Origin: Escarpia spicata
Taxonomy: Eukaryota; Annelida; Polychaeta; Sabellida; Siboglinidae
Direction of reading: 5' to 3'
Assembly (NCBI GenBank): GCA_963995525.1
Contig: OZ023211.1
Coordinates: 52,356,228-52,420,227, forward strand
DNA length: 64,000 bases
Both the position numbers and the translations under genes were made by a program. Under the pieces are notes generated by a model. It had not been told where the DNA came from. It did no database searches and worked only from the letters and a program-made list of their open reading frames with translations. Position 1 is the stretch's first letter. Each line of letters opens with the position of its first letter. Positions 9,701 through 21,020 of the stretch are shown here, piece by piece.

Positions 9701-12474
9701 TGTAGTAGCTTTCTAAAATCACTTTAAAGGGATCATTATGTAAATGTGGTTACATTTGCCTGTGCTGCAGTCCTGCCCTACCACAAAGATAAAATAATCA
9801 TCGGAAAAACGAATAGCTGTTATGTATAACTGTTTGGTAATTTATCTGATTACTGGTTCATTAAATATAAATTATTGGAACAGCTAAGCATTTTACAATA
9901 CATGTGTGCATGCAGATCACAAACCATTATTGTTTTACGAATTGCTAATATCTGTGATTTAGTAGAACGGAATAGGCTAGTTGTTAATTTGAGTAGTGCA
10001 TCAACTCAAAACATCTCAGAAAACCGGGTAGAAGGGTTAAGGAAAAATTAACTGGCCTCGAGCCGAATGACGCGGCACGGAGCAGAGCATAGCACCACCT
10101 GCTGTCATGGATGTGTACTACTGATATTTGCTCTACAGGTATCTTGTGTACGTTGCATTTTGTATACGCATGAATTCACACATGCACATAGGTAAACAAG
10201 ACAACATTACTGCACTGCTCATGGTATCAACATGTTTCACAAGTATGTTTAATCTCTTTGGCTAAGGACAGAGGATAGTTAGCTGGATAGTTCAATAATA
10301 CATCATGACAATGCTGTAAACACAGCCATCCAGAATACAATGGCAGAATGGCCTGTAAAATGATATGATTATCTGGTTACATGATATATAATTAATTAAA
10401 TAAACCAAAATAGAAACTATTACAAAATCGACACACACATTCTAATCAATCTTTCATAACATCGTCGACACATTAATATAGTAATAGTATTTTTTGTGAT
10501 AGCGGTGATCTTAAAATGGAATACAATAGTAATGAATGCGAAGATAATTTATTATTTTGTGTGTTTCAGGTGAATGGTCAACCTTATTAATAGATGCGTG
10601 CATGTATGTGCATGTGTGCATGTGTGCATGTGCACACGTGAGTGCCTGTCTTTATTCCTCACCTCTGACTGTTGTGGGTTCTTGACAACGTGATGTTTGA
10701 CTGGTTTCACGCCATTCGCATGAGCTCGTTTCAAGAGGGCAAATTTGCTGCGTCTACGCCCCTTGTCACCCTGGGGCAGGGAGCCATTGTAGCTGTGGAC
10801 ACAACAGACAGGCTGGTGAACTGGGGGTGACAGACAGATGGACGGACAGACAGACTGACAGACAGACGGACGAATGGTGGATAGATGGAGAGATAGACAA
10901 GCAGACACACGGAAGGACGGCGGACAGATGGAGAGATAAACAGACGGACGGACGGACAAACAGACGGACGGACAGATGGGGAGATAGACAAACGGATAGA
11001 CAGGCGGACAGACAGATAGACAGAGACAAATAGATATGCATAGGGACTGACAGACAGAACGAGATAGACAGAGACCGACAGACACACAGACAGACGGATG
11101 GATGGATGGTCAGGTTAGGATGAAATTCGATTAGTATTCAAAATTTCGAATATTCTAGCCTTTTTTCGCTATGCTATTCGATTCGAATAATCTAAGCCCT
11201 ATAAACGAGTACCTTTTTTAGAATATTTTCCTTCATGTCCTCCGACAATCGGATCGCAGAACATGAAAAGCTGCAGACAAAAGATTGAACTTGCACGGCA
11301 CGCTCCACAAACAAAAGGTGTAAAGCCGTGAGGTGGGTCATCAAAGAGCGACATGTCGCGTTGGCACGGTGCGGTCGTGCCCAGCCAAAATAATTTGTTT
11401 TGCACAAACATTGCTTATATTACTTCTGTGACATATGGCAATCTTTTTAGTATAAGGTGTTATTAATAAATGAATTGTAAGAATTATGACTTTAATCACA
11501 ATTTTTTTTATAAAATAATTAATAATAAAAACTTGCACACCATCATGGCAGGGTAAAAGCTTATTCTAATCGAATTTGAAGCAACTGAATATACGTATTC
11601 TATTCGATTCATATTATAAATTTCCAAGGATATTCAATATTCGATTCGAGTGTAACTCCAGATTCGTTCTAACCTTAATGGACACCATTGGACAGACAGA
11701 CTGACAGACAGAGACCAGCAGACCTGAATAGGAATGAACAGACAGAACAAGACACAGACAAACAGATGGACAGGCAGGCAGATAACACTTAACTGAAGGA
11801 ACCAGTTCACTGACCCTATGCCCTCAACAAACCACAACTGAAAGCAGCCTAGGACATTTCACACACTGGTGTCACTGAGACATCAATCAGCAGGAAATGT
11901 CACCAGCAGGAAATGACACGTAGTTACTCTTAACTTTGTATACAATGGGAATGAAACATGTGAATAGATCAAACAGTGTAATAGTCATTTATCAGAAACA
12001 TTTTATTTATACATATTTATTATATAAAAATAAATACAAACCTTAATAAAAGGTAAAACAGTTAATACTAAATATTATAATAATGTCCATCATGATATAA
12101 AAAATTAAATGAAATTATTTGAATAGATAACATAGACTGAACAAGGATCATTTAAGCCATGTGGACCACAAAGTCTGAAGAATATATATAAGTAAGGTAA
12201 TATATTGTTTTCCTTCACTCACCCAACAACTATGAGTTCGCCATACTTTATAGGTGGACCCTTCTCTGGGCTGATATTCTCTTTACTGCTGCTTGTGTCT
12301 ACCGGGCTGCTGTGCTCCCTCTTGCTGCTACCCCCTCCTGCGGCACTGCTGCTGCCATTCTCTCTCTTGTTGCCACTCCCACTGACAAGACTCTCGTTGG
12401 CCCTCTTACTTGCCAGTTTCGGTGTGTGTTTCTCTGGTCTGGTCTTCTTCATCTCCTCCTGCGGAGGTTCCTCA
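3653..12474 (-). CDS. PELI: Pellino E3 ubiquitin-protein ligase, whole gene (eight coding exons)
   Basis: Spans the eight exons listed separately. Joined in order (12452-12223, 10792-10663, 8829-8530, 7271-7086, 6488-6390, 6063-5848, 4340-4225, 3779-3653) they make 1404 nt, 467 codons plus TGA, with every junction GT..AG and in phase. The protein matches Pellino throughout: KYGELIVVG then YNG at the N-terminal core, MFQIGRSSESPIDFVV in the FHA-like domain (about residues 80-285), LIDLCGATLLW, and a C-terminal RING-like domain with CGHVHG (362), CPMC (382), CGHM (416) and CPFC (444). In known animals Pellino binds phosphorylated IRAK/Pelle kinases through the FHA region and attaches ubiquitin in Toll/IL-1 receptor signalling in the cytoplasm. 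Vertebrate Pellinos are about 420 residues; the excess here is a Ser/Lys-rich N-terminus. An upstream exon that would add residues cannot be excluded. No polyadenylation signal was identified. Confidence 0.96.
4225..4340 (-). CDS. PELI: Pellino exon 7 (second half of RING-like domain)
   Basis: Starts after TTTCAG and ends two bases into a Lys codon at GTAGGT. The translation, SSVFTKLQIGSETSFYVDSE then PPTHSFCPCGHMASEKTV, keeps the family spacing from CPMC to the second CGH exactly. Cys416 and His418 are intact. Confidence 0.95.
4620..4830 (-). repeat. dispersed repeat related to the 53.7-54.9 kb family
   Basis: Lies in the Pellino intron between exons 7 and 6. Its reverse complement contains ctgccgtatctcagaaaccg, a cagcaactttttctcaaat run, a cataccttaaggtactgcc-like stretch, tttgattgaatcattct and gccatcactctgcg. 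The same phrases in the same order occur at 53735-53915 inside DYNC1H1 intron 1. Shared content and order show a common dispersed repeat; no coding capacity was seen. Confidence 0.8.
4990..5655 (+). pseudogene. decayed hAT-type transposase fragment
   Basis: Around 5010-5125 one frame reads CIIPQESLAVK, stop, MKMQKTMSVIVKTVNYIRAR, GLNH, stop. This matches the CIIHQE...VVKTVNFIRARGLNHRQF block of domesticated and mobile hAT transposases (ZBED5 / GTF2IRD2 type). Several stops and frame changes follow. Further down (about 5460-5655) another frame is open, with FRHRIDTCKVLLHRYLHLAT and FGGAATAQRVKPVMMRPFLY, which I do not recognise and which may belong to a different element. It lies antisense in a Pellino intron and is not functional as it stands. 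Confidence 0.6.
5848..6063 (-). CDS. PELI: Pellino exon 6 (first half of RING-like domain)
   Basis: Seventy-two codons, TTCCAG acceptor, GTGAGT donor, phase 0 at both ends. Carries EINAGRPQCPVGLNTL, then YVYINCGHVHGQHRWG and SRVCPMCRK. Cys362, His364, Cys382 and Cys385 (numbered from the ATG at 12452) are family zinc ligands and are intact. Confidence 0.97.
6390..6488 (-). CDS. PELI: Pellino exon 5 (LIDLCGATLLWRSAVGL)
   Basis: Thirty-three codons between CTGCAG acceptor and GTAAGT donor, phase 0 at both ends: VETEDNILRDGTLIDLCGAT followed by LLWRSAVGLLASP. The LIDLCGATLLWR block is diagnostic of Pellino. The open frame is short and was found by tracing the conserved protein across the gap between exons 4 and 6. 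Confidence 0.96.
7086..7271 (-). CDS. PELI: Pellino exon 4 (KW...DGLTTNGVLI...GIWREVSVGG)
   Basis: Sixty-two codons, phase 0 at both ends, GTGCAG acceptor and GTAAGT donor. The residues EIDGLTTNGVLIVRP, GFSQDSKAGIWREVSVGG and IYALRDSRS align with the second half of the Pellino FHA region. This is the exon next to the intron that carries the hairpin at 7871-7925. Confidence 0.97.
7871..7925 (+). repeat. 25-bp-stem hairpin with 5-base loop in Pellino intron
   Basis: Left arm 7871-7895, loop gggat, right arm 7901-7925. Comparing the left arm with the reverse complement of the right gives 23 identities in 25. In plus-strand RNA the two differences become U-G wobbles, so all 25 positions can pair; in minus-strand RNA (Pellino sense) they become A-C mismatches. 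It could be a short foldback element or a small-RNA precursor; nothing shows that it is transcribed. Confidence 0.85.
8530..8829 (-). CDS. PELI: Pellino exon 3 (core of the FHA-like domain)
   Basis: One hundred codons from TTTACAG acceptor to GTGAGT donor, phase 0 at both ends. Contains QHSVSFTLNRGQAIIVQYDP, then MFQIGRSSESPIDFVVMDT and FACRILVERNPPYTARIFAA, the hallmark Pellino FHA segments. GRSSES holds the phosphothreonine-binding loop positions known from the family. No frame damage. Confidence 0.97.
10663..10792 (-). CDS. PELI: Pellino exon 2 (YNG...RRRSKFALLKR, start of FHA region)
   Basis: Encodes YNGSLPQGDKGRRRSKFALL and the following KRAHANGVKPVKHHVVKNPQQSE, closely matching the vertebrate Pellino segment. 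The first base C completes the Gly codon of the exon above; the exon ends in phase 0 at a GTGAGG donor. The acceptor is CCACAG. The pyrimidine-rich DNA upstream of it merges into a TCTG/TCCG array on this strand. Confidence 0.95.
10815..11110. repeat. GACA/GACG-type degenerate microsatellite array
   Basis: About 300 bp of acagacagacgg-like units on the plus strand. On the Pellino sense strand it is a TCTG/TCCG pyrimidine-rich tract that begins some 20-30 bases upstream of the exon 2 acceptor. Long open frames here (Cys/Leu/Ser-rich) are artefacts of the repeat. A second small cluster of the same type lies at 11692-11780, beyond an AT-rich insert. Confidence 0.9.
11111..11676. mobile_element. 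AT-rich hAT-like non-autonomous element
   Basis: The left end caggttaggatgaaattcg and the reverse complement of the right end (aaggttagaacgaatctgg) are similar. Both subterminal zones are full of attcga / ttcgaat motifs (for example ctattcgattcgaataat near 11175 and tattcgattcgagtg near 11638). GACA-type repeat flanks it on both sides, as if it had landed in that array. No 8-bp target duplication is clear and no transposase is encoded. The superfamily is inferred from the CAGG-type end only. Confidence 0.5.
12223..12474 (-). CDS. PELI: Pellino first identified coding exon (N-terminal extension and KYGELIVVG)
   Basis: Ends at a GTGAGT donor (12222-12217) with two bases of a Gly codon. The last residues, PPIKYGELIVVG, are the conserved start of the Pellino core. 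Before them lie about 65 residues rich in Ser, Lys, Glu and Gly, low in complexity and probably disordered. The ATG at 12452 is the first usable start. The frame stays open upstream (EEPPQEE) to a TGCAG acceptor at 12475, so this may be an internal exon whose upstream partner was not found. If it is the first exon, an in-frame TGA lies a few codons above the acceptor-like site, which supports the ATG at 12452. Confidence 0.85.
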
Positions 12475-12648
12475 CTGCAGACAACATCAGCACATCAGTC
12501 ACATTCTCAATTGCTTCTATTTATCTATAGCATTTGCAACTTTTAAATATTTACATTACAATTTTTACATTTGTTTTAAATAATTTGACTGGAATTGCAG
12601 TTTAAATCTTGAAAATATTCTGATGTTCAATTTTTTGTCTGGTATTGT

Positions 12649-12731
12649 GTGTGTGAGTGCGTGTGTGTGTGTGTGTGAGTGTGTGTGTGCGTGAGTGTGT
12701 GCAAGTGTGCACGCATACACACACATATATA
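12649..12731. repeat. GT/AC microsatellite
   Basis: A run of gtgtgtgtgagtgtgtgtg-like sequence with short interruptions, ending in an acacacatatata stretch. It lies just upstream of the first identified Pellino exon on the transcribed strand. Confidence 0.9.
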
Positions 12732-14786
12732 TAATGTTCACTAAAAAGTTATGTATCATTTTTAAAATCATAAAATAAAAATGATTTTAAAATTAAAAAA
12801 CATTAAAAAATCATTATTTGTTCAACCTTCAACTCTCAGATCATCTGTGTGGCTATTGCCAATAGTGTGAGGGATTGTCTGGCTTAGATACAGGTTAGAA
12901 CAAAGCATGGCAAAAGACTGTAGATCATTGTTTAATGATCTACACCATGCCCGCCTGCAAACAGCCAATGGGTCAAGAACTCAAGATCCCCAACTGCCCA
13001 GTGGATAAGCTGGACTTGAACTACAAGTATGTGGTACCATTTACTGGATAATTATGCTATTTGTAATTTTAAAGATTACTTTATTTCCTTTACACTGTGG
13101 GTATTTCTTGTATGGCTTTATACTGGAAGTTGTTTGGAGTTAGCACCATTTGAAAACATATCTTATTGAATTTGTATGACTACTGTTGGGAATCGCAGTG
13201 CATTTAATTAAAATTCATCTATGGGGTTTAAATGATGGAGATACATGTGTCAGAGGACCGTCTCTCAGCTGATATTCGTGATCTGATGCATACAATATCC
13301 AACAGGCCAGACACAAATTCCACAGCTGCCACATTTCTCAAAGAACCTCGCCACAAAACCACATCCTGTCAGTAGAAACTCTGTATGCACCAGGGACAGC
13401 AGCATTCTTTGTGTTTATGACAAACTCAACATGTCAAAGGGGAAATTGTGAATGTTCAGTTACAACCTTGCTTTAATTAATTTTCCGTAAGCATCTGATA
13501 TAAGAATAATACTTTAAAAATCTGCTACCTGGTCACTATTCTAATTAATTACCTCCCTCTCTTACTGAACTTCAAAAATATATCATACTGCAAATCCCTC
13601 TTAGCAACAAGAATCCACTGGGTACATGTAATTCTTGACATCCTATGCAAAATGTTACAATATTTATTATTGTACACCACTCTGTAGCATGCCTGTGCTG
13701 ACACCTACTGATTATTTTGGCAAGATTACCAACATGTGCTGCCACCTGGTGAATGTTCCCAGTTATCTCGGGTATAATGAATGGATTGCTTCTATAGCCA
13801 TTTAAACAACTGGTACTGCATTACCAATATCTCAACCCAGGACCATGATTCTGCAGAGTAAATATTTATGCATTTTGTGATTGGGGAACTGATTTATGGA
13901 GTGGCATTGCAGTAGGTGATAGTTGCATTGCAGTAGGTACCACTAGTACATTGTCAGACACCTCTCTGGCGTCTTAGCCCAACACAGCCTATTATCATGT
14001 TGGGCCCTGGTTCTCAACTTAAAATTGATGTACTTTGGCATGACCACAGCCGATACTGACAAAAATTACCTTAAATGAGCTGAACCACACTAAGAAATTG
14101 GATATCAATGTGAAACTTCGAAAGTAGAAACTCTTGTTCCTAGAAAATTTCAAATTGCACTGAAAAATAGACCAACATAAGCCATACAAACAGGAGGACA
14201 ACAGAATATTTACAACATTTGTTTGTAAACATGTTTGGTCCTAAAGGTGGATATGATTGGGTAAAGACAATCAATAAATATGCAGAAATTCTGTACTAAT
14301 GAGCCACTCACATCCAGCAAGTGAAAACAATAATTTTTAGAGGAGTACTACCCCCTAGATGCAAACTACCCCATGGTGCTACTCAGCTAAACAATTATCT
14401 CAATAGAAAGGTGCTTCTCCTGTTTGAAGACAATCATTCACCTTCATCTGCTGACACTGGATGTACTTCTTTGAATGCAGGAGGTGGCTCCCTTTTAGCC
14501 TATATTGTCACCCAGTTACTACAGCACAACAAGCAACACCTGGCAACATTTCAACAAATTCAGGCTAAGCTGTCACAGGAGATATGACCTACATTGTCAC
14601 CCACCAGGTGCTTCTATCTACACTGGCCAGGTGACAACTACAGCATAAATAAATGCACCTAGGATTCAGTGGCTTTGCCCCATAGTGAGTTGACTGAATA
14701 AACTACTACTATTCAATACATTAATTTTTTATTTGGACCCATAATATGCACAATAAGTATGACTGCCATGTGAAGGTGAAAATGTG

Positions 14787-14817
<31 letters not shown>

Positions 14818-17800
14818 TATCATAAAATACTAGCTTTTACTCACCCATATAACAAATACTAGCATCCAACTAAGGGCAGCAGTTATAATTTTTTAACTTA
14901 AATTCATTCCCGCTGACCATTTAATTTCTGCTGTCCCCAATAACAGTATTGCATGCTGTCGATAATAATGTAAATCGAGCATAATGCCACAGTGACATCA
15001 TCTTGAGAATGGCTTACCATTCAATCCATCCACCGAAAATGTAGATAACTTGAAATAACTACATTTTTTTAAAATAAAACAGACCTCTGGTTCAAGGAAG
15101 CCAGTGAACGTACACAAAGGCAAGAGGACCTCTGCACCTGAGCGAAATGCCCCAACAATGTCCAAACAGAATAACCCACATTAATATTGGTCATACTGGC
15201 ATGTATTCAGCACACTAGAGATGTCCATAATATATATACACAGTATGCCACACAGTTGATCACATGTTCACATTATATGTGGCCACGTCAGAAGAGAACA
15301 CTATACGTGCAATGTCTGCCTTACTGGACAACTGTGCACTATACAACTAAACAAGAACAAACAAGATTCATGAGGCTTTCATGCTGCGTTTCGTAGACAG
15401 TGGGAAGCATTTATAATTATATGTGACTATATACATGTAGGTACCTGCCGTTGTTGACGTAGATGCTTCTAAATTCTGCTGACACCATTACATGTGTTTC
15501 TTTTTGCTTCAAGGGTGAAATATATTTACACGTTTGTCATGAAATGACCAATGTGTGTTGCTGTTCCTATCACAGGTTGCTACCTAACAAATTATACAAA
15601 TTGTAGTTGATTTTATTACATCATATCTTTGTACTGTTATTTTGCAATTTCTTAGGTTTATATTTACATAACGTAGATGCAGACAGGTGAATGTGGGTAG
15701 GGTATTTACAGTTGATGGGTGTGGACATATTGAGGGGGCAAGGTATACAGTAGGGCCTACTGGGAGGTACGACGGTGGTCCACTAGAGCTATTCAGAAAT
15801 TAGCTCATTTTAACCCTATGCAAAGTACTGTGGGTAAAATTGCATTCATCTGCATAGCGTGAATTTCAATTTAAAAATAAGTAAACAGTGACAAGACCTG
15901 CCTGCAGTCAAAGTGAGTTTGATATAGCAAACAACAAATAAAAACTTTACATAAATCAGCAGTCCAATCACAACGCAAACAAACAATTTCTGCTATACAT
16001 TCTTCTGTTTACATTTACATGTTTAATGCAATTTTCACTACAATGCAGTGTATGCACATGCGCAGTTGCAAAGACTGATAATCTCCGAACAGATCAATGT
16101 TCCCTCTCTCACCTATACTGGAACAGTCCGTTGGATGTCAACAATAAATCTAAATCTGGAACTACCAATGGAGAATTTCTCTGAACATTTTCCATAGGTC
16201 ACTGCCATTCTAGCACAAATACTAGGTACAGTTGTCATGGCGATATGTTTCTGCTACAGCTGACAGCTTATGTGTCCCGTAGAGATCTCCCAATGACAGC
16301 ACAGACAACAGCAGCATAGGCCATCATCATAATGTAATGATTCTACGATCAATCACTTCACTACTCAATCAACTACAGAATTCACAATTTTCACATAACA
16401 AATTGTAAGGAGAAAAGTGATTGAGATGGATACAGGTGATTTCGGCCTACAGTAAATTGGCCTGATGGTTTTGGCCTGCAGTCTTTGTGATGTTGATGTT
16501 TCGGCGTCCGAGTAATAACATGCCAGAATGGGCTTGATGAACAGCCATAGACTTAAGTACAAGATTTAACAAGATTGCTTGAGATTCTTAATCACTAATT
16601 TAGAACATGAAATTTAACATACATATGGTGTATGGACTTACTAACTGCTCATCAGTTAACAAATCAATTGTATTGTATGTTAATAAGATATTTTAAACAA
16701 CATTTAGTTTACAAAAATCAAGCCAAATTCACCTAACCATGAACCAAAGTCAAATAAAACAATGCAACCATCTCCATTTACAAAATTTAAAGTGGGCCAA
16801 GTCACTAGGCTGAATTCACCTTGATCTTAAATCACTGGCACCTGTTCCTTTTGACATACCTGTCACCAGTTGTCCCTGTAACTCCAGTCCCATTATCAGA
16901 CAGTATACACGGCTCTACAACCACTGGCATGATCAAACACGGCACTCTCCCTGGTCTTCCAAATGAAATGAGCCTGTACTACAGCACAACAAGGATGTAC
17001 CGAGTCAACAGTCACTGGGTCAGTGACAATGCAAGGAAACTCCACCAGGAACCACATGGCTACAAGGTTAGAGATTGCAGGCAGATATGGCAGGCCACTT
17101 GGTCATTAAAACAATAATAGAGTCACCATACATTAGGAATTAGAAAGTCCACCAGAATACCACAGTTGGTCATCAGTGAAGACAGGATCCAGGAAGTTCA
17201 TCATAGTTGTGCTTGCATACATGCATAATAGCATATACCTGTCCATCAGTGTTGTATTGGAGGGGGGGGGGGGACATTGGGCCACTCCTCCCATCTGGTA
17301 ATTCTTTTAAATGTTTCCTTTAATAGCCTGCTTTGCATGGAAACTAATGGATCACTAAGCTTGGCATCTTTGTGAAATCATAGGTACACTGCAGCTGCCC
17401 ACGGTGTGTAATTGTGCACGCATGAGCACGTGCAGGTGCACAATACAGACAGCACACATATTGTTCAAGTGAAAAATTGCATTGCATTAAAAATACTAGT
17501 AATACTAATAACAGCATTTTCAACATTTCTTGGCACCAAAGTGACTTCCCATGTTTAAAGTTGATATATAATTTTCGCTAAAAACTAGACAGACTGAGAG
17601 AGATTTAGTACGAGTTACTGGGCAAATTTTGGACCTTGAAAGTTTGTCTCAGTTCCTGGGATGAAGATGTCAACCACTGGACACTGTGTCATATGTCAGC
17701 TATCACACAAACAGCTGCAATGTGACAGTGCCATGTCTGTACATAACTAATACGGGTCAAGTTGGTCTGTATGGTGTTCCCTCCAGGCATGTACTTCAGG

Positions 17801-19465
17801 GTATACAGTAAAGTTTATCTGTTGCCTTATTAGCATTTTGAGAGACTAAGAAAACTGGACCCGAGTACATTCTGAAACTTCTTCACAGCCATAGCCATTG
17901 ATCATGTCATTCATTTGGTTCAAACAAGTTTTATCAAAATCACATACCTCCAGCTTATTAAAATGCATGCATGCACAATGCCATCAAAGTTGAAGTACAT
18001 GTAACAATACTGCATCCATGTATGTTACGGAAAGAAAATGGCTAAAAATCATTCTAACAAAATTCTGCTTAATCTCACTGTCATTACATTTGGTTAGCCA
18101 CTAAAGCTGCTAATATACTTGATCAATTGCAGTTTTTTTGTTCAAATATCACAATTTGTCTAGGTCCTACATTTCAATGAAACAAAACAGGAAGTTTAAG
18201 TGACCCCTTCATGTCCCACACAGGTAACAAGATGAGCTCTGGAGAAGCTTAACAAAAACATAACACAAACAACCAGCAGAACACTACTGACACAATATAG
18301 TCGGACATTCTGAAGTCGGCGTACCATAACTGCTTCTGGAATTTTACTACATCATTCTGGGAATAACTGATCTGCATACTCCACATGGTGCAGTGTGGGT
18401 TTGTAGAACACATACAAGATACACATCCAAAGTTTTTCTCACCAGCCAGATGGCACTGAATGAACTGGCTACTGGGGTCCAGTTTCCAAGGAAGTGACTT
18501 GATCCCTATCCCAGAGGCTGTAGGATTGGACATGGGAAGGGGGGGGGGGTGAGTCATTAAGCCACCAGGTCAAGTATACAGGACACAGCCTCAAGGTGTT
18601 ACTGGGGAAGACAGCAGTATGACTGCTTCCTCTTCCAAGACACTTTATTAATTAATGCTATATTCCTTCAACGGTTCTGCCTGTTGGGACTCATCAATTT
18701 CCCTGGCCAAATTGATATCATTTTGTAATGATAATATGATAACAATAATAAAAGTTCTTTGAAGCATTATCTCCTGTAGTTTGTGACAGAATTATAAAAA
18801 AAATTAAACAAACAAAAAGCTAGAAATCCCTAACAAATTATCCTGCTCAATGTCAGGATTTTCCATCATCATCATATTATTATGATGATGATCATCATCA
18901 TCAACCAATAACAACATTCGGGGCACAACATTCAAATTCTACAGGTAATGGTCCAATAATATAAAAATAATTCTTCATTGAAAGACATAAATTGAATGGT
19001 CAAGATTTTATAATAAACCGATCAGTCTATGTATCTAATGTTTTGTCCATAACTGTGATGACGGATTCATATATGACAAAACATTAATGTCTTGTGCACC
19101 TGGGGCGATGCAGAGTCATATCAAAGGCAACTAAATATTCCTACGACTTATCAGAGAAGATCAGGGGATTTACAGTTACCCAGTCATATAATGCCAAGTA
19201 TGATGCCTAGACTGCCACCCCAGCCATACAAATGGCCTGTCAAGTAGCATGGAGGACTGTCCCAGGGAAGGCAGGCACATCAACACCTCTGTCTATCCAG
19301 CATTGATGACTCAGCCATATCTCTGGAAGGCTGCAGACAATTACACTGAATACATTTGAGTCATTACAGTTCTGGCTCTACTCCCTGGCTCTGTAGTCAC
19401 AGGGAGGCTGGCCTTGAAACTGCCCCTCCTCTTTTGTTTCTTTTCCTCCTTCTCTGATTCATCCC
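12732..19465. other. no recognised gene; upstream of Pellino
   Basis: AT-rich DNA with only short open frames (up to about 102 codons, for example 14321-14587 plus and 18249-18557 minus) that match no known family. Simple features include poly-G runs at 17263-17272 and 18539-18548 and an ATC/ATG microsatellite with inverted symmetry near 18865-18905. An upstream Pellino exon or promoter could lie here but was not identified. Confidence 0.6.
14784..14822. repeat. AT dinucleotide microsatellite
   Basis: Uninterrupted at-repeat of about 28 bases followed by a short acatatatat continuation. Confidence 0.95.
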
Positions 19466-19696
19466 AGAGTGCAGTGGCTCAGTGACTAGAGCAACTGACT
19501 CTCTTGGGCAAGTTGTTCACTCTACGTTGCTCCAGTTCACTCAGCTGTATGAATGAGTACCTGGCTATAAACAGTGGTGGATATTTGTGTATGATTTCGA
19601 ATAGTCTTCACACATTAATTGCAACCTGGCTGAATGCTTCCCACAGAAGTCGAGATGGTGTTCGACTGAATAGGTCTACCAGGGAGTAAAGTGTAA
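19466..19696 (+). mobile_element. tRNA-headed SINE, left part (split copy)
   Basis: Begins gtgcagtggctcagtgacta, which resembles the polymerase III box A of a tRNA. It continues with the body shared with the copies at 41696-42000 and 29950-30269 (ctccagttcactcagctgta, agtcgagatggtgttcga, agggagtaaagtgtaa). The box B segment present in the other two copies is missing, so this copy has an internal deletion. Its 3' tail resumes at 21021 after an inserted element. Confidence 0.85.
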
Positions 19697-21020
19697 TGCT
19701 GGCCGTACACTGTATAACTTTTATTGCGATTTGCGTGTTTGATCAACTAGCAACAATTTGTCGTGTCGAGGTTGTGCGATTGGGACATTGTACACTGTAT
19801 GACTTTAATCAACTGATCATTGTACACTGTACAACAAAAGTTGTAGCAACTAGTGTGCGCACTGCCACAATCGTAACATTAAGTTGTGGAACTGCATTTA
19901 CGTGTGCCGCCTGGTGTTGTACTGTGGTGTCTATTGTACAATGATTCAATGAATGAGGGGGTTGAATAATAGGTTAACATGGTGCGTACATCAGAATATA
20001 CCTTACCTTAGGACTACCTTAAGACTGTTCTGATCGCAGGTTCCACTCGGTCCCTCAATGATCAGATCTTCTTCGACTTCTGGATCTAATATTAAGTTTG
20101 TGGTTACCGGTTCCAGTATTTAATGTTACTGGGGCTTCATAGTCATATACAATCTCCTAGGTTGACCAGAATTTGTCAAGTCAGGAGGTTTGGTGCAGAT
20201 TTTTTATCATATATGTTATGCATTATTTTATTGACTTCAATCATGTCTCCTCTTAATCTTTAGTATGCTAATGTAGGTAACTTAAGTAATTTAAATCTTT
20301 CAATATAATATGATAAGTCCCTCATACCAGGTAGTTCTTTTGTGGCTCTTCTCTGGACATTTTCTATGGCTATTTTATGTTTCGTCTTATATGGACACCA
20401 TACTGCTATTGCATAATCTAGGTAGAATCTAACCATATATCTTGATGTCATCGGCAAATAGAAATGTATTTAAATATCGGAAACGACTGCTGTGCATGGC
20501 AGCTCTGATTTTGAATTTGATTCGGGGACATCGCAGAAGGACGTCGAAAATTTGATGAATGTGGGCGAAAGACTACATTTGTGAACATGACGCGCATGGC
20601 ATGTTTAATCACCTTGGGAGCGATTGTGCTTGAAGGAAGAAGGTGCATTTGCGAACTTTCACTGGGTGCTGCCCCACCAGTTTGACTGTATTTTGGACAA
20701 GATACAGCCTACCATCAGTTGACGGAATACAAAATTGAGGCAGTCAGTATTGGTTGAAATTGCTACACTGTCACTGGCCCCTAGCATTGACAGATTTCTG
20801 TTGACCAACTGACCGTACTGCGTGACGTCACACATTAGACAACTTTTGTTGCTGGTGTGATTCAATTTTCGAATCGGTTCAACAACTGTTGTGCATGGTT
20901 AAATCAACACGCAACTTGAGTTTTGTTGAGTTGCGAACCATTGTACATTGCACGACTGGTCAACGTTTGTTGATCAAACATGCAACTAGCAACAAAAGTT
21001 GTTCAGTGTACGGCCAGCAT
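19697..21020. mobile_element. terminal-inverted-repeat DNA transposon inserted into the SINE
   Basis: The left end tgctggccgtacactgtata and the reverse complement of the right end (tgctggccgtacactgaaca) agree over about 30 bp, allowing a few differences. The flanks repeat ta (or taa): 19694-19696 and 21021-21023. The SINE reads continuously once the segment is removed, which proves the insertion. A 2-3 bp TA/TAA duplication suits ISL2EU or PIF/Harbinger-type elements. Subterminal caacaaaagttg-like repeats recur (for example near 19833, 20848 and 20993). No intact transposase was seen. Confidence 0.8.
20230..20457 (-). pseudogene. LINE reverse transcriptase C-terminal fragment
   Basis: The minus-strand frame reads RFYLDYAIAVWCPYKTKHKI, AIENVQRRATKELPGMRDLS, YYIERFKLLKLPTLAY, stop, RLRGDMIEVNKIM. 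This is the typical region after the RT core of jockey/CR1/L2-type LINEs (LDYA..VW.PY...I..IE.VQRRATK, LKLPTLAYRRLRGDMIE). A stop replaces the Arg after TLAY, and the frame decays further towards 20050. It sits wholly inside the inverted-repeat element 19697-21020. Confidence 0.85.

Noticed and set aside
10552..11087. Long Cys/Ser/Leu-rich minus-strand frames of 91-177 codons
   Set aside because: They are translations of the TCTG/TCCG array. Only the part at 10663-10792 is a real exon (Pellino exon 2).
12205..12546. 113-codon plus-strand Leu-rich frame resembling a membrane protein
   Set aside because: Exact antisense of the Pellino N-terminal exon.
18860..18906. Palindromic atcatcatc / gatgatgat segment as a regulatory hairpin
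   Set aside because: A simple trinucleotide microsatellite with inverted symmetry by composition.
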